A stretch of DNA of 37,424 nt from Actinomycetota bacterium (GTDB lineage: Bacteria; Actinomycetota; Actinomycetes; Actinomycetales; Microbacteriaceae). Shown here in pieces: positions 17,348 through 25,071 of this stretch. The notes under the pieces were generated by a model. The model saw nothing but the letters and a program-made list of their open reading frames with translations. It had not been told where the DNA came from and ran no database searches. A program made the position numbers and the translations under genes. The DNA lies in NCBI GenBank assembly GCA_030838475.1, contig JAUZFP010000067.1:1-37424 (forward strand), read 5' to 3'. Each line of letters starts with the position of its first letter. The first letter of the stretch is position 1.

Positions 17348-18135
17348 GAGCAGGTCCCCTTTTGCGAAAGCGCCGCGGCGTTCAGCTCGACGCCGTTTCC
17401 GGTGAAGGTCGAGACGATGGTTTGGCCATGCACGGCGATGCTGGTGAGCGTGAACGCCTTAGGTAGTCGGTCTCCAATACACAGAGACGTTCCGGACTCC
17501 AGCAGGGTCGTCAGGCCGGGGAGGTAGCGATCGAGAACACTGGCCGTCACGGTCGCACCGTCGAAGCTTGCGGTGTCGATGCTGAAGCCGGGCACGCCCG
17601 CGGTGACCTTCGGGGTGAGGGTTGCCCCGATCGACTGCGGAAACCCGAACACATAGATGGTGCCGACAACGGCGACGTGCTTTCCTGAAATGGAGACTTT
17701 CGGCTTGAGCGACTTCAGCGATGGAACCTGCGAAATGGCGGTCGAAACCGTGGTGGTCGGGACAACCACCACGATGTCGAGGGTCTTCACCGGAGAGGTC
17801 TGGTTGAGCGGAACCCCGTGCGCCGTAAGCTTCGCCGATCCCGAGAGGCCATCCAACACGATCGGGTTGATCGCGATATTCACGTCGTTGATCTGGCCGG
17901 TCGCCGCCTGCAGCAGGATCGAGCCCGATCCGAGGTCCACGGTCACGGGCGTCGTCGACGGCAGTCCGAGCGAGGACGCGACCTGGTCACGCACGTAATC
18001 GGTCGCATACTTCTTCGCGAAGTAGTCTCCGACGAAGAAGCCGGCGACGAGCACCAGAACGATCACCAGCAGCACGATGAGTGCGCGGCGACCGCGGCGC
18101 TTCTTCCTTGGCGCCTCCACGATGGTCGTGGACAT
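17344..18135 (-). CDS. DUF2993 (LmeA-like) membrane-anchored protein
   Basis: A 263-residue protein with a short basic N-terminus (KKRRGRR), one TM helix (about 20-40) and an extracellular domain. The pattern DYVRDQVASSLGLPSTTPVTVDLG and the later FGFPQSIGATLTPKV match DUF2993, the family of mycobacterial LmeA, a periplasmic phospholipid-binding protein involved in lipomannan maturation. The C-terminus ends in KGTCS, with a second Cys in TSLCIGD, so one disulfide is possible. It is inserted between argS and lysA, abutting the argS stop (TAAATG) and overlapping lysA. The envelope-lipid role is by family only. Confidence 0.75.
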   Translation of the reverse strand: MSTTIVEAPRKKRRGRRALIVLLVIVLVLVAGFFVGDYFAKKYATDYVRDQVASSLGLPSTTPVTVDLGSGSILLQAATGQINDVNIAINPIVLDGLSGSAKLTAHGVPLNQTSPVKTLDIVVVVPTTTVSTAISQVPSLKSLKPKVSISGKHVAVVGTIYVFGFPQSIGATLTPKVTAGVPGFSIDTASFDGATVTASVLDRYLPGLTTLLESGTSLCIGDRLPKAFTLTSIAVHGQTIVSTFTGNGVELNAAALSQKGTCS

Positions 18136-19797
18136 TTACATCCGATCCGGTGCGCTCACGCCGAGCAGTCCGAGCGCGTTGCGCAGCACTACGCCGGCCG
18201 CGTCGTTGAGCCAGAGCCGGGTGCGGTGCAGATCGGTGATGGGCTCCTCGCCGAGGGGGGTTACCCGGCAGTTGTCGTACCAGCGGTGGTAGGCGCCCGC
18301 GAGTTCCTCGGCGTAGCGCGCGATCCGGTGCGGCTCCCGCAGCTCCGCGGCCTGGCGCACGACCCTCGGGAACTCCGCGAGGATGCCGAGGAGAGAACTC
18401 TCGCTCTCGTGGGTCAGCAACGACGCGTCAAAGGCGGCGCGATCCACTCCGCTGGCCTCGGCGTTACGGGCAACCGCCCGTGTCCTCGCGTGGGCGTACT
18501 GGACATAGAAGACGGGGTTATCACTGGTCTTGCGGCTCCACAGATCGAGGTCGATGTCGATCTGCGAATCGATGGATGACCGCACCAGCGCGTACCGTCC
18601 GGCGTCAACGCCGACCGCATCCACGAGGTCTTCGAGCACGACGACGGTGCCCGCACGCTTGCTCATCCTCTGGGCCACGCCGTTGCTCAGGAGATTCACC
18701 AGCTGCCCGATGAGGATCTCGAGGTTGTAGTACGGCTTGTCGCCGAACGCCGCCGTCATCGCCATCAGGCGCTTGACGTAGCCGTGGTGATCCGCCCCGA
18801 GCATGATGAGGTTGCGTTCGAAGCCGCGCTCACGCTTGTTCAGGTAGTAGGCGAGGTCGCCAGACATGTAGCCGTACTCGCCGTCGCTCTTGATGACGAC
18901 GCGGTCCTTGTCGTCGCCGTAATCCGTCGAGCGGAACCAGACGGCGCCATCCTTCTCATAGATCGCACCGAGCTCGCGGAGGCGATCGATGGCGTGCTCG
19001 ACTGCACCGGACTCGTGCACGTCGTTCTCGTGGAAGAACACGTCGAAGTTGACACCGAAATCCTGAAGGCTCTTCTTGATGTCGCCGAACATGAACTCGA
19101 CGCCGACCGCGCGGAAGACCTCCTGGATCTCCTCCCTGGTCGGGATGTCCTCGAGCTCGCCCGGGTAGGCCTCGACAACGCGCGCGACGATGTCTTCGAT
19201 GTAGTCGCCGCCGTAGCCGTCCTCGGGTGTCGGCTCCCCCGCCCAGTTGGCGAGCAGCGTGCGTGCGAACCGGTCAATCTGTGCGCCGTGGTCGTTGAAG
19301 TAGTACTCGCGGGTGACGATTCCGCCCTCGAACTGGAAGATCCGGGCGAGGCTGTCGCCAACCGCCGCCCAGCGCACGCCACCGATGTGGAGCGGGCCGG
19401 TCGGGTTGGCCGAGACGAATTCGAGGTCCATGGTCACCCCGGCGTACAGGTCACCGCGACCATAGTCGGCGTCCTGTTCGACGATGACCTTGGCGAGTGC
19501 ACCCGCGGCGGCGGCATCCAGCGTGATGTTGATGAAGCCGGGGCCGGCGACATCCACCCTGGCCACTCCATCGACCGTGGCGAGGTCGACCGCAATTTCG
19601 TCGGCAAGCTCACGGGGGTTGGCGCCGAGCGGCTTGGCAAGCTTCATCGCGATATTGGATGCCCAGTCACCGTGCTCCCGCGAGCGCGGGCGCTCCAGCG
19701 CTACGTCGTTGATGGTGATCTTTTCGGTCGATCCGCGGCGCGCAAGGATCCCCGACACGACGGCGAGGAGGGATGCGGACAGATCGGCTGGATTCAC
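18136..19797 (-). CDS. argS: Arginyl-tRNA synthetase
   Basis: Class I synthetase, 553 residues. The N-terminal Add-1 domain contacts the tRNA D-loop (about 1-115); the HIGH motif is [10 protein letters not shown] (131-140), the KMSKS counterpart is RMSKRAG (about residue 390), and the C-terminal anticodon-binding DALR helix bundle runs to the end. The start is GTG. No Shine-Dalgarno is visible, but TAGGCT lies six bases upstream, suggesting a leaderless mRNA. It is probably the first gene of the argS-DUF2993-lysA-hom-thrC-thrB unit. Confidence 0.96.
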   Translation of the reverse strand: MNPADLSASLLAVVSGILARRGSTEKITINDVALERPRSREHGDWASNIAMKLAKPLGANPRELADEIAVDLATVDGVARVDVAGPGFINITLDAAAAGALAKVIVEQDADYGRGDLYAGVTMDLEFVSANPTGPLHIGGVRWAAVGDSLARIFQFEGGIVTREYYFNDHGAQIDRFARTLLANWAGEPTPEDGYGGDYIEDIVARVVEAYPGELEDIPTREEIQEVFRAVGVEFMFGDIKKSLQDFGVNFDVFFHENDVHESGAVEHAIDRLRELGAIYEKDGAVWFRSTDYGDDKDRVVIKSDGEYGYMSGDLAYYLNKRERGFERNLIMLGADHHGYVKRLMAMTAAFGDKPYYNLEILIGQLVNLLSNGVAQRMSKRAGTVVVLEDLVDAVGVDAGRYALVRSSIDSQIDIDLDLWSRKTSDNPVFYVQYAHARTRAVARNAEASGVDRAAFDASLLTHESESSLLGILAEFPRVVRQAAELREPHRIARYAEELAGAYHRWYDNCRVTPLGEEPITDLHRTRLWLNDAAGVVLRNALGLLGVSAPDRM

Positions 19798-19803
19798 GGA
19801 TCG

Positions 19804-19809
19804 AGCCTA
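19804..19809 (-). promoter_or_regulatory. Candidate -10 box of a leaderless argS transcript
   Basis: TAGGCT (minus strand) is followed by six bases and then the argS GTG, which would put the transcription start on or next to the start codon. No convincing -35 is visible 16-19 bases upstream. Confidence 0.4.
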
Positions 19810-19826
19810 TCGGAGCGATTTGGGCG

Positions 19827-20621
19827 CTAGCCCAGCTGCACCCGCTCGTAGCCGTCATCGAACGGGAGCTCGTCGGCGGTCACGGTGAGTGCCATCGAGT
19901 TGACGGCGAGATCGGTCCAGGTGCTGGTCAGCCAGGCGGTGTCCGCCGCATCCCGACCCGTCGCAATGCGAAGCAGGGTCGCGCGCGGTGCGAGACGCGT
20001 CGAATCGATGACCCACCACTGGCCGTCGACCCAGGCCTCGACGACGGCGTGGAAGTCCATCGGGATGAGGCCGGGGGCATACACCGACACCATTCGCGCC
20101 GGGATTTCCATAGCTCGGAGGAACGCGATGGTGACGTGAGCGAAGTCCCGGCAGACGCCCTGGCGACTCGTGAGCGTCCTGGTCGCGCCGTCCGTCGGCT
20201 GGCTCGACCCCGGGACGTAGGCGATGTGGTCGAACACCCAGTCGGTGATCGCCTGGACCAGCACGTAGCCGGTGAGCCCGCGGAACTCGGAGCGCGCGAT
20301 CGGGGTCAGGCTGTCGGACTGCGCGTAGCGGCTCGGCCGCAGGTAGGTGATCAGGTCGAGCTCGGTGGCGGGGGCGGGATCCGTTCGTCCGACCACCTCG
20401 ACGTCGTAGTCGACGGTCAGCGTGCCCCGGTTCGTCTCGAAGACCTGGAGGCGGCCCGCGTGTGCGTCTTCGATCTCTCGCGACGGCTGAGCGACCCCGT
20501 CGAGGAGGAATTCGAGCCTCTCGGTCGCGATGGTCGCGCCGATCGCGGGTGTCATGCTGAAGACCATGTTGGTGCGACCGCGGAGGGCCAGTTCGAGGTG
20601 CACATTGACGGTCCGCATCAT
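19827..20621 (-). CDS. Transglutaminase-like cysteine protease family protein
   Basis: A 264-residue cytoplasmic protein with an N-terminal beta-sandwich-like region (Bact_transglu_N, about 1-115) and a transglutaminase core. The catalytic triad is C157 in RQGVCRDFAH, H191 in PMDFHAVVEAW and D206 in WWVIDSTRL. Family members are thought to be proteases or amidases more than true crosslinkers; they often sit with alpha-E and circularly permuted ATP-grasp genes, which are absent here. Start: two adjacent ATGs (20621 and 20618); AGAGG touches the first and stands three bases before the second, so neither spacing is ideal. It follows pdxH by 37 bp. Confidence 0.85.
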   Translation of the reverse strand: MMRTVNVHLELALRGRTNMVFSMTPAIGATIATERLEFLLDGVAQPSREIEDAHAGRLQVFETNRGTLTVDYDVEVVGRTDPAPATELDLITYLRPSRYAQSDSLTPIARSEFRGLTGYVLVQAITDWVFDHIAYVPGSSQPTDGATRTLTSRQGVCRDFAHVTIAFLRAMEIPARMVSVYAPGLIPMDFHAVVEAWVDGQWWVIDSTRLAPRATLLRIATGRDAADTAWLTSTWTDLAVNSMALTVTADELPFDDGYERVQLG

Positions 20622-20640
20622 CCTCTGATGATGTCAGAGG
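20622..20640 (-). promoter_or_regulatory. 7-bp hairpin covering the Shine-Dalgarno of the transglutaminase gene
   Basis: CCTCTGA-N5-TCAGAGG is a perfect 7-bp inverted repeat immediately upstream of the first ATG. On the mRNA the 3' arm contains the AGAGG ribosome-binding sequence, so folding would hide it. Ribosomes finishing pdxH could open it, but the pdxH stop is 19 bases away, making this only a suggestion. Confidence 0.4.
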
Positions 20641-20658
20641 CCGGGCCGTTTCATCGGC

Positions 20659-21312
20659 TCACGGCCAGAGCAGGTCCTTCACCCAGCCGGCGTGCTCCTT
20701 CAGGTAGCGCAGGCGGACCTGGTCCCTTTCGCGCTCGGCCTGCCAGAACTCGACACTCCATGGGGTGACGCGGTAGGCGACCCATTCGGCGGGAACGAAA
20801 TCCGGGTTGGCCTCCACCTTCTTGAGGGCGGGCTTCAGGTGGGCGTCGAAGTTTTCGACCGGTTCACTCTGCCGCCCGGCGATCGCCCGAGCGCGGGCGC
20901 TCGGTTGGCGCTGCAGGAAGTCCCGTTCGCTGACTTCGCGCGGCCCCGGATCGACCGTGCCGACCATGCGAATCTGCCGGCCCTGCTCCCGCCAGTAGAA
21001 CACCAGGGCCGCCTCCGGATTCTCGGCGAGATCGGCACCCTTTGGCCCCGAATCGAGTGAGGCGAACCAGACGGATGTCGCATCCACGTCCTTGAGAATC
21101 AGGGTCCGGTTGGACGGATGGCCGTCGGTCGTTGCTGTGGCGACCGACATCGCGAGGGGCTGGAGCACGCCGCCCTCGATCGCCGCGTCGAGCCACTCGA
21201 GTAACAACTCGATGGGATCGTCCGGTGCGGCATCCGTATCGAAGTACGGGAATTCGGCCGTGACGGTCGGAACTTGGCGCAGTCGCTCGCGCAGGGAAGC
21301 CTCATCAGCCAT
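20659..21312 (-). CDS. pdxH: Pyridoxamine 5'-phosphate oxidase-like flavoprotein (PdxH)
   Basis: A 217-residue FMN split-barrel protein. It shows the PdxH pattern: N-terminal DPIELLLEWLDAAI, the FMN-phosphate-binding SNRTLILKDVD, FYWREQGRQIRMVGTV (W..L.RQVR-type strand), a QSE motif (GRQSEPV), and the C-terminal substrate/FMN-binding EFWQAERERDQVRLRY. This corresponds to oxidation of PNP/PMP to PLP; the terminal RLxP of classical PdxH is changed to a longer DLLWP ending. TAGATT six bases before the ATG suggests a leaderless mRNA. It is divergent from the tRNA-Arg gene, with only 24 bp between them. Confidence 0.88.
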   Translation of the reverse strand: MADEASLRERLRQVPTVTAEFPYFDTDAAPDDPIELLLEWLDAAIEGGVLQPLAMSVATATTDGHPSNRTLILKDVDATSVWFASLDSGPKGADLAENPEAALVFYWREQGRQIRMVGTVDPGPREVSERDFLQRQPSARARAIAGRQSEPVENFDAHLKPALKKVEANPDFVPAEWVAYRVTPWSVEFWQAERERDQVRLRYLKEHAGWVKDLLWP

Positions 21313-21318
21313 GCTGCT

Positions 21319-21324
21319 AATCTA
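21319..21324 (-). promoter_or_regulatory. Candidate -10 box of a leaderless pdxH transcript
   Basis: TAGATT on the minus strand ends six bases before the pdxH ATG. The overlapping plus-strand hexamer TAATCT (21318-21323) is 13 bases before the tRNA and could serve as its -10, so one short AT-rich core may drive both directions. No clear -35 in either direction. Confidence 0.35.
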
Positions 21325-21336
21325 GCTAGGCGCTGA

Positions 21337-21408
21337 GCCCCCATAGCTCAGGGGATAGAGCACTGCCCTCCGGAGGCAGGGGCCGCAGTTCGAATCTGCG
21401 TGGGGGCA
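21337..21408 (+). tRNA. tRNA-Arg, anticodon CCG
   Basis: A full cloverleaf can be drawn: acceptor GCCCCCA with TGGGGGC (21401-21407) and discriminator A at 21408; D-stem GCTC/GAGC; anticodon stem CTGCC/GGCAG with loop CTCCGGA, anticodon CCG at 21370-21372; T-stem CGCAG/CTGCG with TTCGAAT loop. It reads the CGG codon. CCA is not encoded after the discriminator (the next bases are CTT), whereas the copy of its 3' end at 26791-26835 is followed by the bases that complete CCA. The gene is the integration site of the island to its right. Confidence 0.96.
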
Positions 21409-21409
21409 C
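21365..21409 (+). repeat. attL: 45-bp direct repeat of the tRNA-Arg 3' half
   Basis: From the anticodon stem of tRNA-Arg to one base past the discriminator; identical over 45 bases to 26791-26835. Length, position at a tRNA 3' end and the integrase fragment between the copies mark this as a tyrosine-recombinase attachment core. Confidence 0.92.
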
Positions 21410-21464
21410 TTCAAGAAATAGCAGGTCAGCCGGTATTCCTGGGCAGAGCGCGGTTTCGGCGTCG

Positions 21465-21482
21465 TGGCAACGTTTTGGCAAC
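21465..21482. repeat. Left candidate integrase arm-type site pair
   Basis: Two direct copies of TGGCAAC (21465-21471 and 21476-21482), 11 bp apart start to start, preceded by GTCG. The same arrangement, in the same orientation, occurs at 26670-26687 near the right end. Paired short direct repeats flanking the core are what arm-binding domains of lambda-type integrases use. Confidence 0.5.
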
Positions 21483-21543
21483 ATTCAAAAATGCCTACCA
21501 CGCCGACAGCCAAGAGGCCGAGCTGGCTCGCTAGTGAGAAACG

Positions 21544-23142
21544 TCACCACTGCCAGGGCGTCGTGTTGTCGATGAAATGCAGCTGGGTTGCGGTGGTTCC
21601 GTCGATCACCAACGTGGATTTCAATTTGCCGACTATGCCGCGGATCTCACCTGCATAGCGATCGAAAAAATCCGCGAGCGGCCTCGTGCCCGGGAAGACA
21701 ATGTCGCCTAAGAAATTCTCGCGTCCTGCTGTCCGCACCAGTCTGCCCCGCTCTAAGTGGAGCAGCTTCGGTAAGTCGTCTTGAGCCTTCTTCTCCCATA
21801 GGACGTACCTAAGATTCCACGCCGTCAACAATTCGCGGTCTGTCTCCCTGACCCCTCCAAATGCACGAGCATCACCCCATTCGCCGGGTGAGCGATAAAC
21901 GCTCGCAAGCGCGGATCTCAAATCAACGCTCTGACCGTTCCATGCAAGCATCCCAATCAATCCGACCGCACTCACTGGGTCTTCGATCACTACACCCATG
22001 TCTGGAACAAGCCGGGCGAGGTCTTCCTCGTCGAATCCATGGACGAGTGTCTGGAGAAAATCCCCGGGGTCGTAAACGTGCGCAGCAACGTCGAATCCTC
22101 GTGAGCGTCCGGCGACTTGGAGCATCCATTCGCTCACAACGCTTCTCCAGCTTTCGTTTCCAGCAAGCGCCCCATCCAAGCCTTCGACCATCTCGTTCCA
22201 CTGCAGGCGGTTTGCGGGGCGCGCGCGACCTTGGTACTTGCCGACCGAGAGGCCACCGGTCCATCCCTGGACGAGATCGGACAAGTCGCTATCCGGAAAA
22301 ACGAGAGCATCTTCGAATACACCGCTTCGGAACCAACTAGTAAGAGCCCAACCATGCGCGTAAATAAGCGAGCCGACCTTCTCCGGATAGCAAACTCCGA
22401 GAGTGGCAACGCGCCAGACACGGGACAGTTCCGTGAACACGAGTTCTTCAACTGTCTCGTCTTCCAGATCTTCTTCATCGAGTAGACCGGCTTGGACAAT
22501 CGACGACACTAACCGTTCTCTTGCCTCGGGAATCCAGACGGTTCCCAACGCGACTGCGAGCGAAACCTGATGAGATTGGGAGACGAGCTTCGCCGCAACG
22601 AAGTCTTGAACTCCAAGGTCGATTAGCGCGGCATGGAGACTTGCCCAAATCACCTCGGGATCCTGCTCGGGGTCGAGAACAATCAAACGCTGCGATTCAG
22701 TCAACGACCTCTCTTCAGGCGCCTCGAGTATCTCCACCTCGCTCAGACGCACGGGAGTCAGTTCGTCCGAATCTAGGTCCAGTTGGAATCCTTTGAACGG
22801 AAAATCCGACCTTGAGGCGTAGTAGCTGAATGGGACCAAAAGCTCGCGCCAATCGGTCGACACGATCATCGCCCGGACCCTGCGTAGGGGAATTCCTTTG
22901 TCTCGACCAAGCAAGTCAACATACTTGCCGATCTCATGAAGAGCTTCCCGAGAAGTATTGCTCGACTTCTTCAGCTCCAAAATGACGAACAAGCCGGTCG
23001 AGTCGCGTGCCAAGATGTCGACGAATCCATTCGACCCTTCGGAATTGCGAAGGAAGTAGTTCTTTTCGACCAGCGTTAGCCCGGGCTCGATCAACGTAAG
23101 GCGAACTGCCAACTCGTCCCGGATCTCATTCTCTGTTGGCAT
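21544..23142 (-). CDS. Island-encoded protein with NucS/DUF91-like PD-(D/E)XK nuclease domain
   Basis: A 532-residue protein from an ATG at 23142. Residues about 1-85 look like a restriction-endonuclease-like fold: E25 in TLVEKNYFL, D42 in GFVDILARD, and the E-x-K motif ELKK (E56, K58) at the end of the next strand, followed by a helix with HEIGKYVDLL that resembles the Q/E...Y motif of NucS and Cas4-like nucleases. The remaining 440 residues (helical, acidic, Trp-rich, e.g. WASLHAALIDLGVQDFVAAKL) I do not recognise; no ATPase, helicase or methylase motif is visible. In an island, such a stand-alone nuclease fusion suggests a single-gene defence function, but this is inference. It is read toward attL, alone on its strand. 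Confidence 0.65.
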   Translation of the reverse strand: MPTENEIRDELAVRLTLIEPGLTLVEKNYFLRNSEGSNGFVDILARDSTGLFVILELKKSSNTSREALHEIGKYVDLLGRDKGIPLRRVRAMIVSTDWRELLVPFSYYASRSDFPFKGFQLDLDSDELTPVRLSEVEILEAPEERSLTESQRLIVLDPEQDPEVIWASLHAALIDLGVQDFVAAKLVSQSHQVSLAVALGTVWIPEARERLVSSIVQAGLLDEEDLEDETVEELVFTELSRVWRVATLGVCYPEKVGSLIYAHGWALTSWFRSGVFEDALVFPDSDLSDLVQGWTGGLSVGKYQGRARPANRLQWNEMVEGLDGALAGNESWRSVVSEWMLQVAGRSRGFDVAAHVYDPGDFLQTLVHGFDEEDLARLVPDMGVVIEDPVSAVGLIGMLAWNGQSVDLRSALASVYRSPGEWGDARAFGGVRETDRELLTAWNLRYVLWEKKAQDDLPKLLHLERGRLVRTAGRENFLGDIVFPGTRPLADFFDRYAGEIRGIVGKLKSTLVIDGTTATQLHFIDNTTPWQW

Positions 23143-23234
23143 GCTTGACTATCCCATAAGACCAAAAGCCGGGCAGATTACCGCTAGTCGCGAATTCGAG
23201 GTATTCGTCTTCCACGGCCGTAGGCGTTCGGGCC

Positions 23235-24343
23235 TCAGCCGCGGCGCACAAGCGCACGATCTAGCGATTCGGCTACCGCGTCGAGATCGCTGTCGAAGAG
23301 ATCCAAGTAGACGTCCAGCGTCACGGCAGCTGATGCGTGCCCAAGCATCCGCTGTACCGCATTGACGTTCGCGCCCGCGCTAATTGCGAGGCTGGCGGCG
23401 GTGTGACGCAGCTCATGTGGGGTTAGTCCCGGCTGGCCGATCGTCTCCGCAGCTTCGTCGAGCCAACCTCGACGGAACACTCTCCCACGCAGCCATCCGC
23501 CTCGGGCTGCCGCGAAGACTGGCGGGCCAGCTTCTTTGCCTTCGACGTGCGTCTCCAACTCAGCGAGGATCGTTGCCTGCACCGGGATGGATCGGGCTTC
23601 ATAGTCTTTCGGTTCGGAGTCGATCTGGATTCCGTCGATCTCAACGATGGTGTGCTGGATCTCGAGGCGCCCGCGTTGAAGTCGATGTCCTTGACACGAA
23701 GCCCAGACGCCTCGCCCCAGCGCAGACCTCAATATGCGCGCACGAGGACCAGCAAGCCGTAACCGTTCGACTGCCCGCGATAGATACCGCGGCCGAGCGC
23801 GTCGACGGTGTCTGCGAGATCCCTCACTTCGGTATGCGTGAGATAGCGCTTGGATGCCTTCGAGACTTTCGGCAGGTTCAACCCGTGCGCCGGACTCGCT
23901 GGCAGTCGTGCATCCTTGACAGCCATCTGCAGAGCTCCAGAGAGGACGTTGACGATCTTGTGCACGCTCGCCGGCCCCTGCGTCTTTGAGAGCGTCCCTG
24001 CCCAATTCTGGACGAGCTGATGGCTCAGCGATGGGAGCGGATACCCGCCTAGCTCTGGCTTAGTGTGGCGCACGACGATTCCCCGAGCGCGCTCGCGCGA
24101 GGTCTCACGCCAATCAGACCGACTCGCCATCCAGACGTCGAGCCACTCCCCCAGCAGCACTCGTGACTTGGCAGGGTCGACGTACGCACCACGGCTCTTG
24201 TCGATCTCGACCTTGGCCAGGAACAGCTCGGCATCGCGCTTGGTCTTGAAGCCGCGCTTTTGAGTCTGGATGTGGTTGGGCCTGCGATAGATCACCCGGT
24301 ATCGCTTGCCCGCGTTTGTCTCGTAAGCCGTCACGCTCCCCAT
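23235..24343 (-). pseudogene. Tyrosine integrase disrupted by a nonsense codon and a frameshift
   Basis: Would be about 369 residues. The N-terminal part from the ATG at 24343 has the arm-binding domain (YRVIYRRPNHIQTQKRGFKTKRDAELFL) and the core-binding helices. Translation stops at TGA 23731-23729 (codon 205) in AY-stop-GLRWGEA, where relatives have Cys or Thr. The same frame then reads GLRWGEASGLRVKDIDFNAG, with the first catalytic Arg, until one missing G/C near 23670-23672 shifts it; the other frame continues RLEIQHT to the end with lysine in EPKDYEARSIPV, box II HELRHT, the second His in MLGHASAAVTL and Tyr in DVYLDLF. So all catalytic parts exist but in two frames, and no single product contains the first Arg plus the C-terminus. 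Confidence 0.88.
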
Positions 24344-24388
24344 GTGGCGAAGCTAGAACGCGCCACCGACGCTCAAAAGACGCGAGCT

Positions 24389-24742
24389 CTAAACGACGTA
24401 GATCTCCTCGCCATGGGTGATCTGGTACGACTCGTATTGCGTCGAACCGTCCGCCAGCTCCAAGACACCGTTGCCTTCGAATTCGAGACGCAGGTCCCCT
24501 GAGTTCGTGTGGATCTCGCTCACGACCTTTCTCCCAAGTAACGAAACCGCTGCTGCCGCGCCCGCTGGTGCCCCTTCGAACCTCGCGCGAGCGCCGTTGT
24601 CGCTAATTGCGAACGCATTCTCAACGGAGAGCGACCGCGTCCCGTCGAAATTGAACTGAATCTGATACTCACCGATCGCAACTTGTTCGAGCTCAGCTCC
24701 GATAAGGAAGCTGAGATCCACTTTTGCATCCAGCCCATACAA
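24389..24742 (-). CDS. DUF6188-like small protein
   Basis: A 117-residue acidic protein of alternating strands. LSFLIGAELEQVAIGEYQI followed by FNFDGTRSLSVE and the late GNGVLELADG fit my memory of DUF6188 proteins, whose function is unknown; this is a tentative match. It starts at a TTG with AGAGAGG eight bases upstream. It is oriented like the integrase (45 bp downstream) and divergent from the HTH gene, with the hairpin-rich spacer between. DUF6188-type genes often ride on actinobacterial accessory DNA, which would fit immunity-like cargo. Confidence 0.5.
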   Translation of the reverse strand: MYGLDAKVDLSFLIGAELEQVAIGEYQIQFNFDGTRSLSVENAFAISDNGARARFEGAPAGAAAAVSLLGRKVVSEIHTNSGDLRLEFEGNGVLELADGSTQYESYQITHGEEIYVV

Positions 24743-24812
24743 CGCATTGGCCTCTCTCGTCGAAAACCAAGCTGATCTTCGCTGTCGCCCAACTTACCTT
24801 TTTTCCCCTCTC

Positions 24813-24930
24813 TGGATTCCTGTCATTCCGCCACTCCCTTGCATCCCAACCCCCCAGACCAGAACTTGTGATGTGTGTGGGGGGTTGGGATGTGCGCCTC
24901 GCGCAGGAGTGGCGGAATGACAGGGATCCA
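24813..24930. repeat. 118-bp nested inverted repeat
   Basis: Outer arms of 25 bases (24813-24837 and 24906-24930) match at 24 positions; the one difference would be a G-U pair in RNA. Inside them, CATCCCAACCCCCCA (24842-24856) pairs perfectly with 24878-24892. The internal loop is 4 bases on one side and 13 on the other, with a 21-base apical loop. No T-run follows on either strand, so it is not a simple intrinsic terminator. It could be a non-autonomous palindromic repeat, a structured RNA or a cruciform binding site. Confidence 0.85.
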
Positions 24931-24943
24931 AGCCCCTAACCCG

Positions 24944-24982
24944 GTCGTTTGACCCGTCGCACCAAGTGCGGGGTCAAACGAC
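24944..24982. repeat. Hairpin with 12-bp and 5-bp perfect stems
   Basis: GTCGTTTGACCC (24944-24955) pairs with GGGTCAAACGAC (24971-24982); inside, CGCAC-CAA-GTGCG closes a three-base loop with only a two-base bulge (GT) on the left arm. It starts 13 bases after the larger inverted repeat and ends 28 bases before the predicted HTH promoter. No T-run follows in either direction. Confidence 0.8.
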
Positions 24983-25010
24983 TAGTCACTCGGTAAGGAA
25001 CTAGGGCATC

Positions 25011-25056
25011 TCGACTACCTGTGATCGATGAGTTAATATATCGACTTAGATATAAT
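25011..25056 (+). promoter_or_regulatory. Promoter and candidate autoregulatory operator of the HTH-nucleotidyltransferase pair
   Basis: TCGACT (25011-25016) and TAATAT (25034-25039) are 17 bases apart, and a perfect TATAAT follows at 25051-25056; the latter alone would leave a leader of only about 9 bases. The inverted repeat TATATC-N6-GATATA (25037-25054) overlaps the first -10 and contains most of the second. Operators of this type over the promoter are usual for antitoxin autorepression. The segment is far more AT-rich than its surroundings. Confidence 0.5.
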
Positions 25057-25071
25057 GTTTTGGAGGCTCGA

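Larger units (their letters stand above)
24743..25071. other. 329-bp non-coding divergent spacer with two nested hairpins
   Basis: This stretch separates the minus-strand DUF6188-like gene from the plus-strand HTH gene. It holds the 118-bp inverted repeat (24813-24930), a second hairpin (24944-24982), a T6 run (24799-24804), and the HTH promoter/operator region (25011-25056). An open frame of 71 codons (24724-24939) crosses the first hairpin, but both its strands are dictated by the palindrome and I do not regard it as a gene. Confidence 0.7.

Noticed and set aside
24724-24939. 71-codon ORF over the large inverted repeat
   Set aside because: Sequence is imposed by the palindrome; TTG start without ribosome-binding site and no recognisable protein.
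24813-24982. Rho-independent terminators
   Set aside because: Strong stems but no T-run on the 3' side of either strand, and they lie upstream of, not after, both neighbouring genes.
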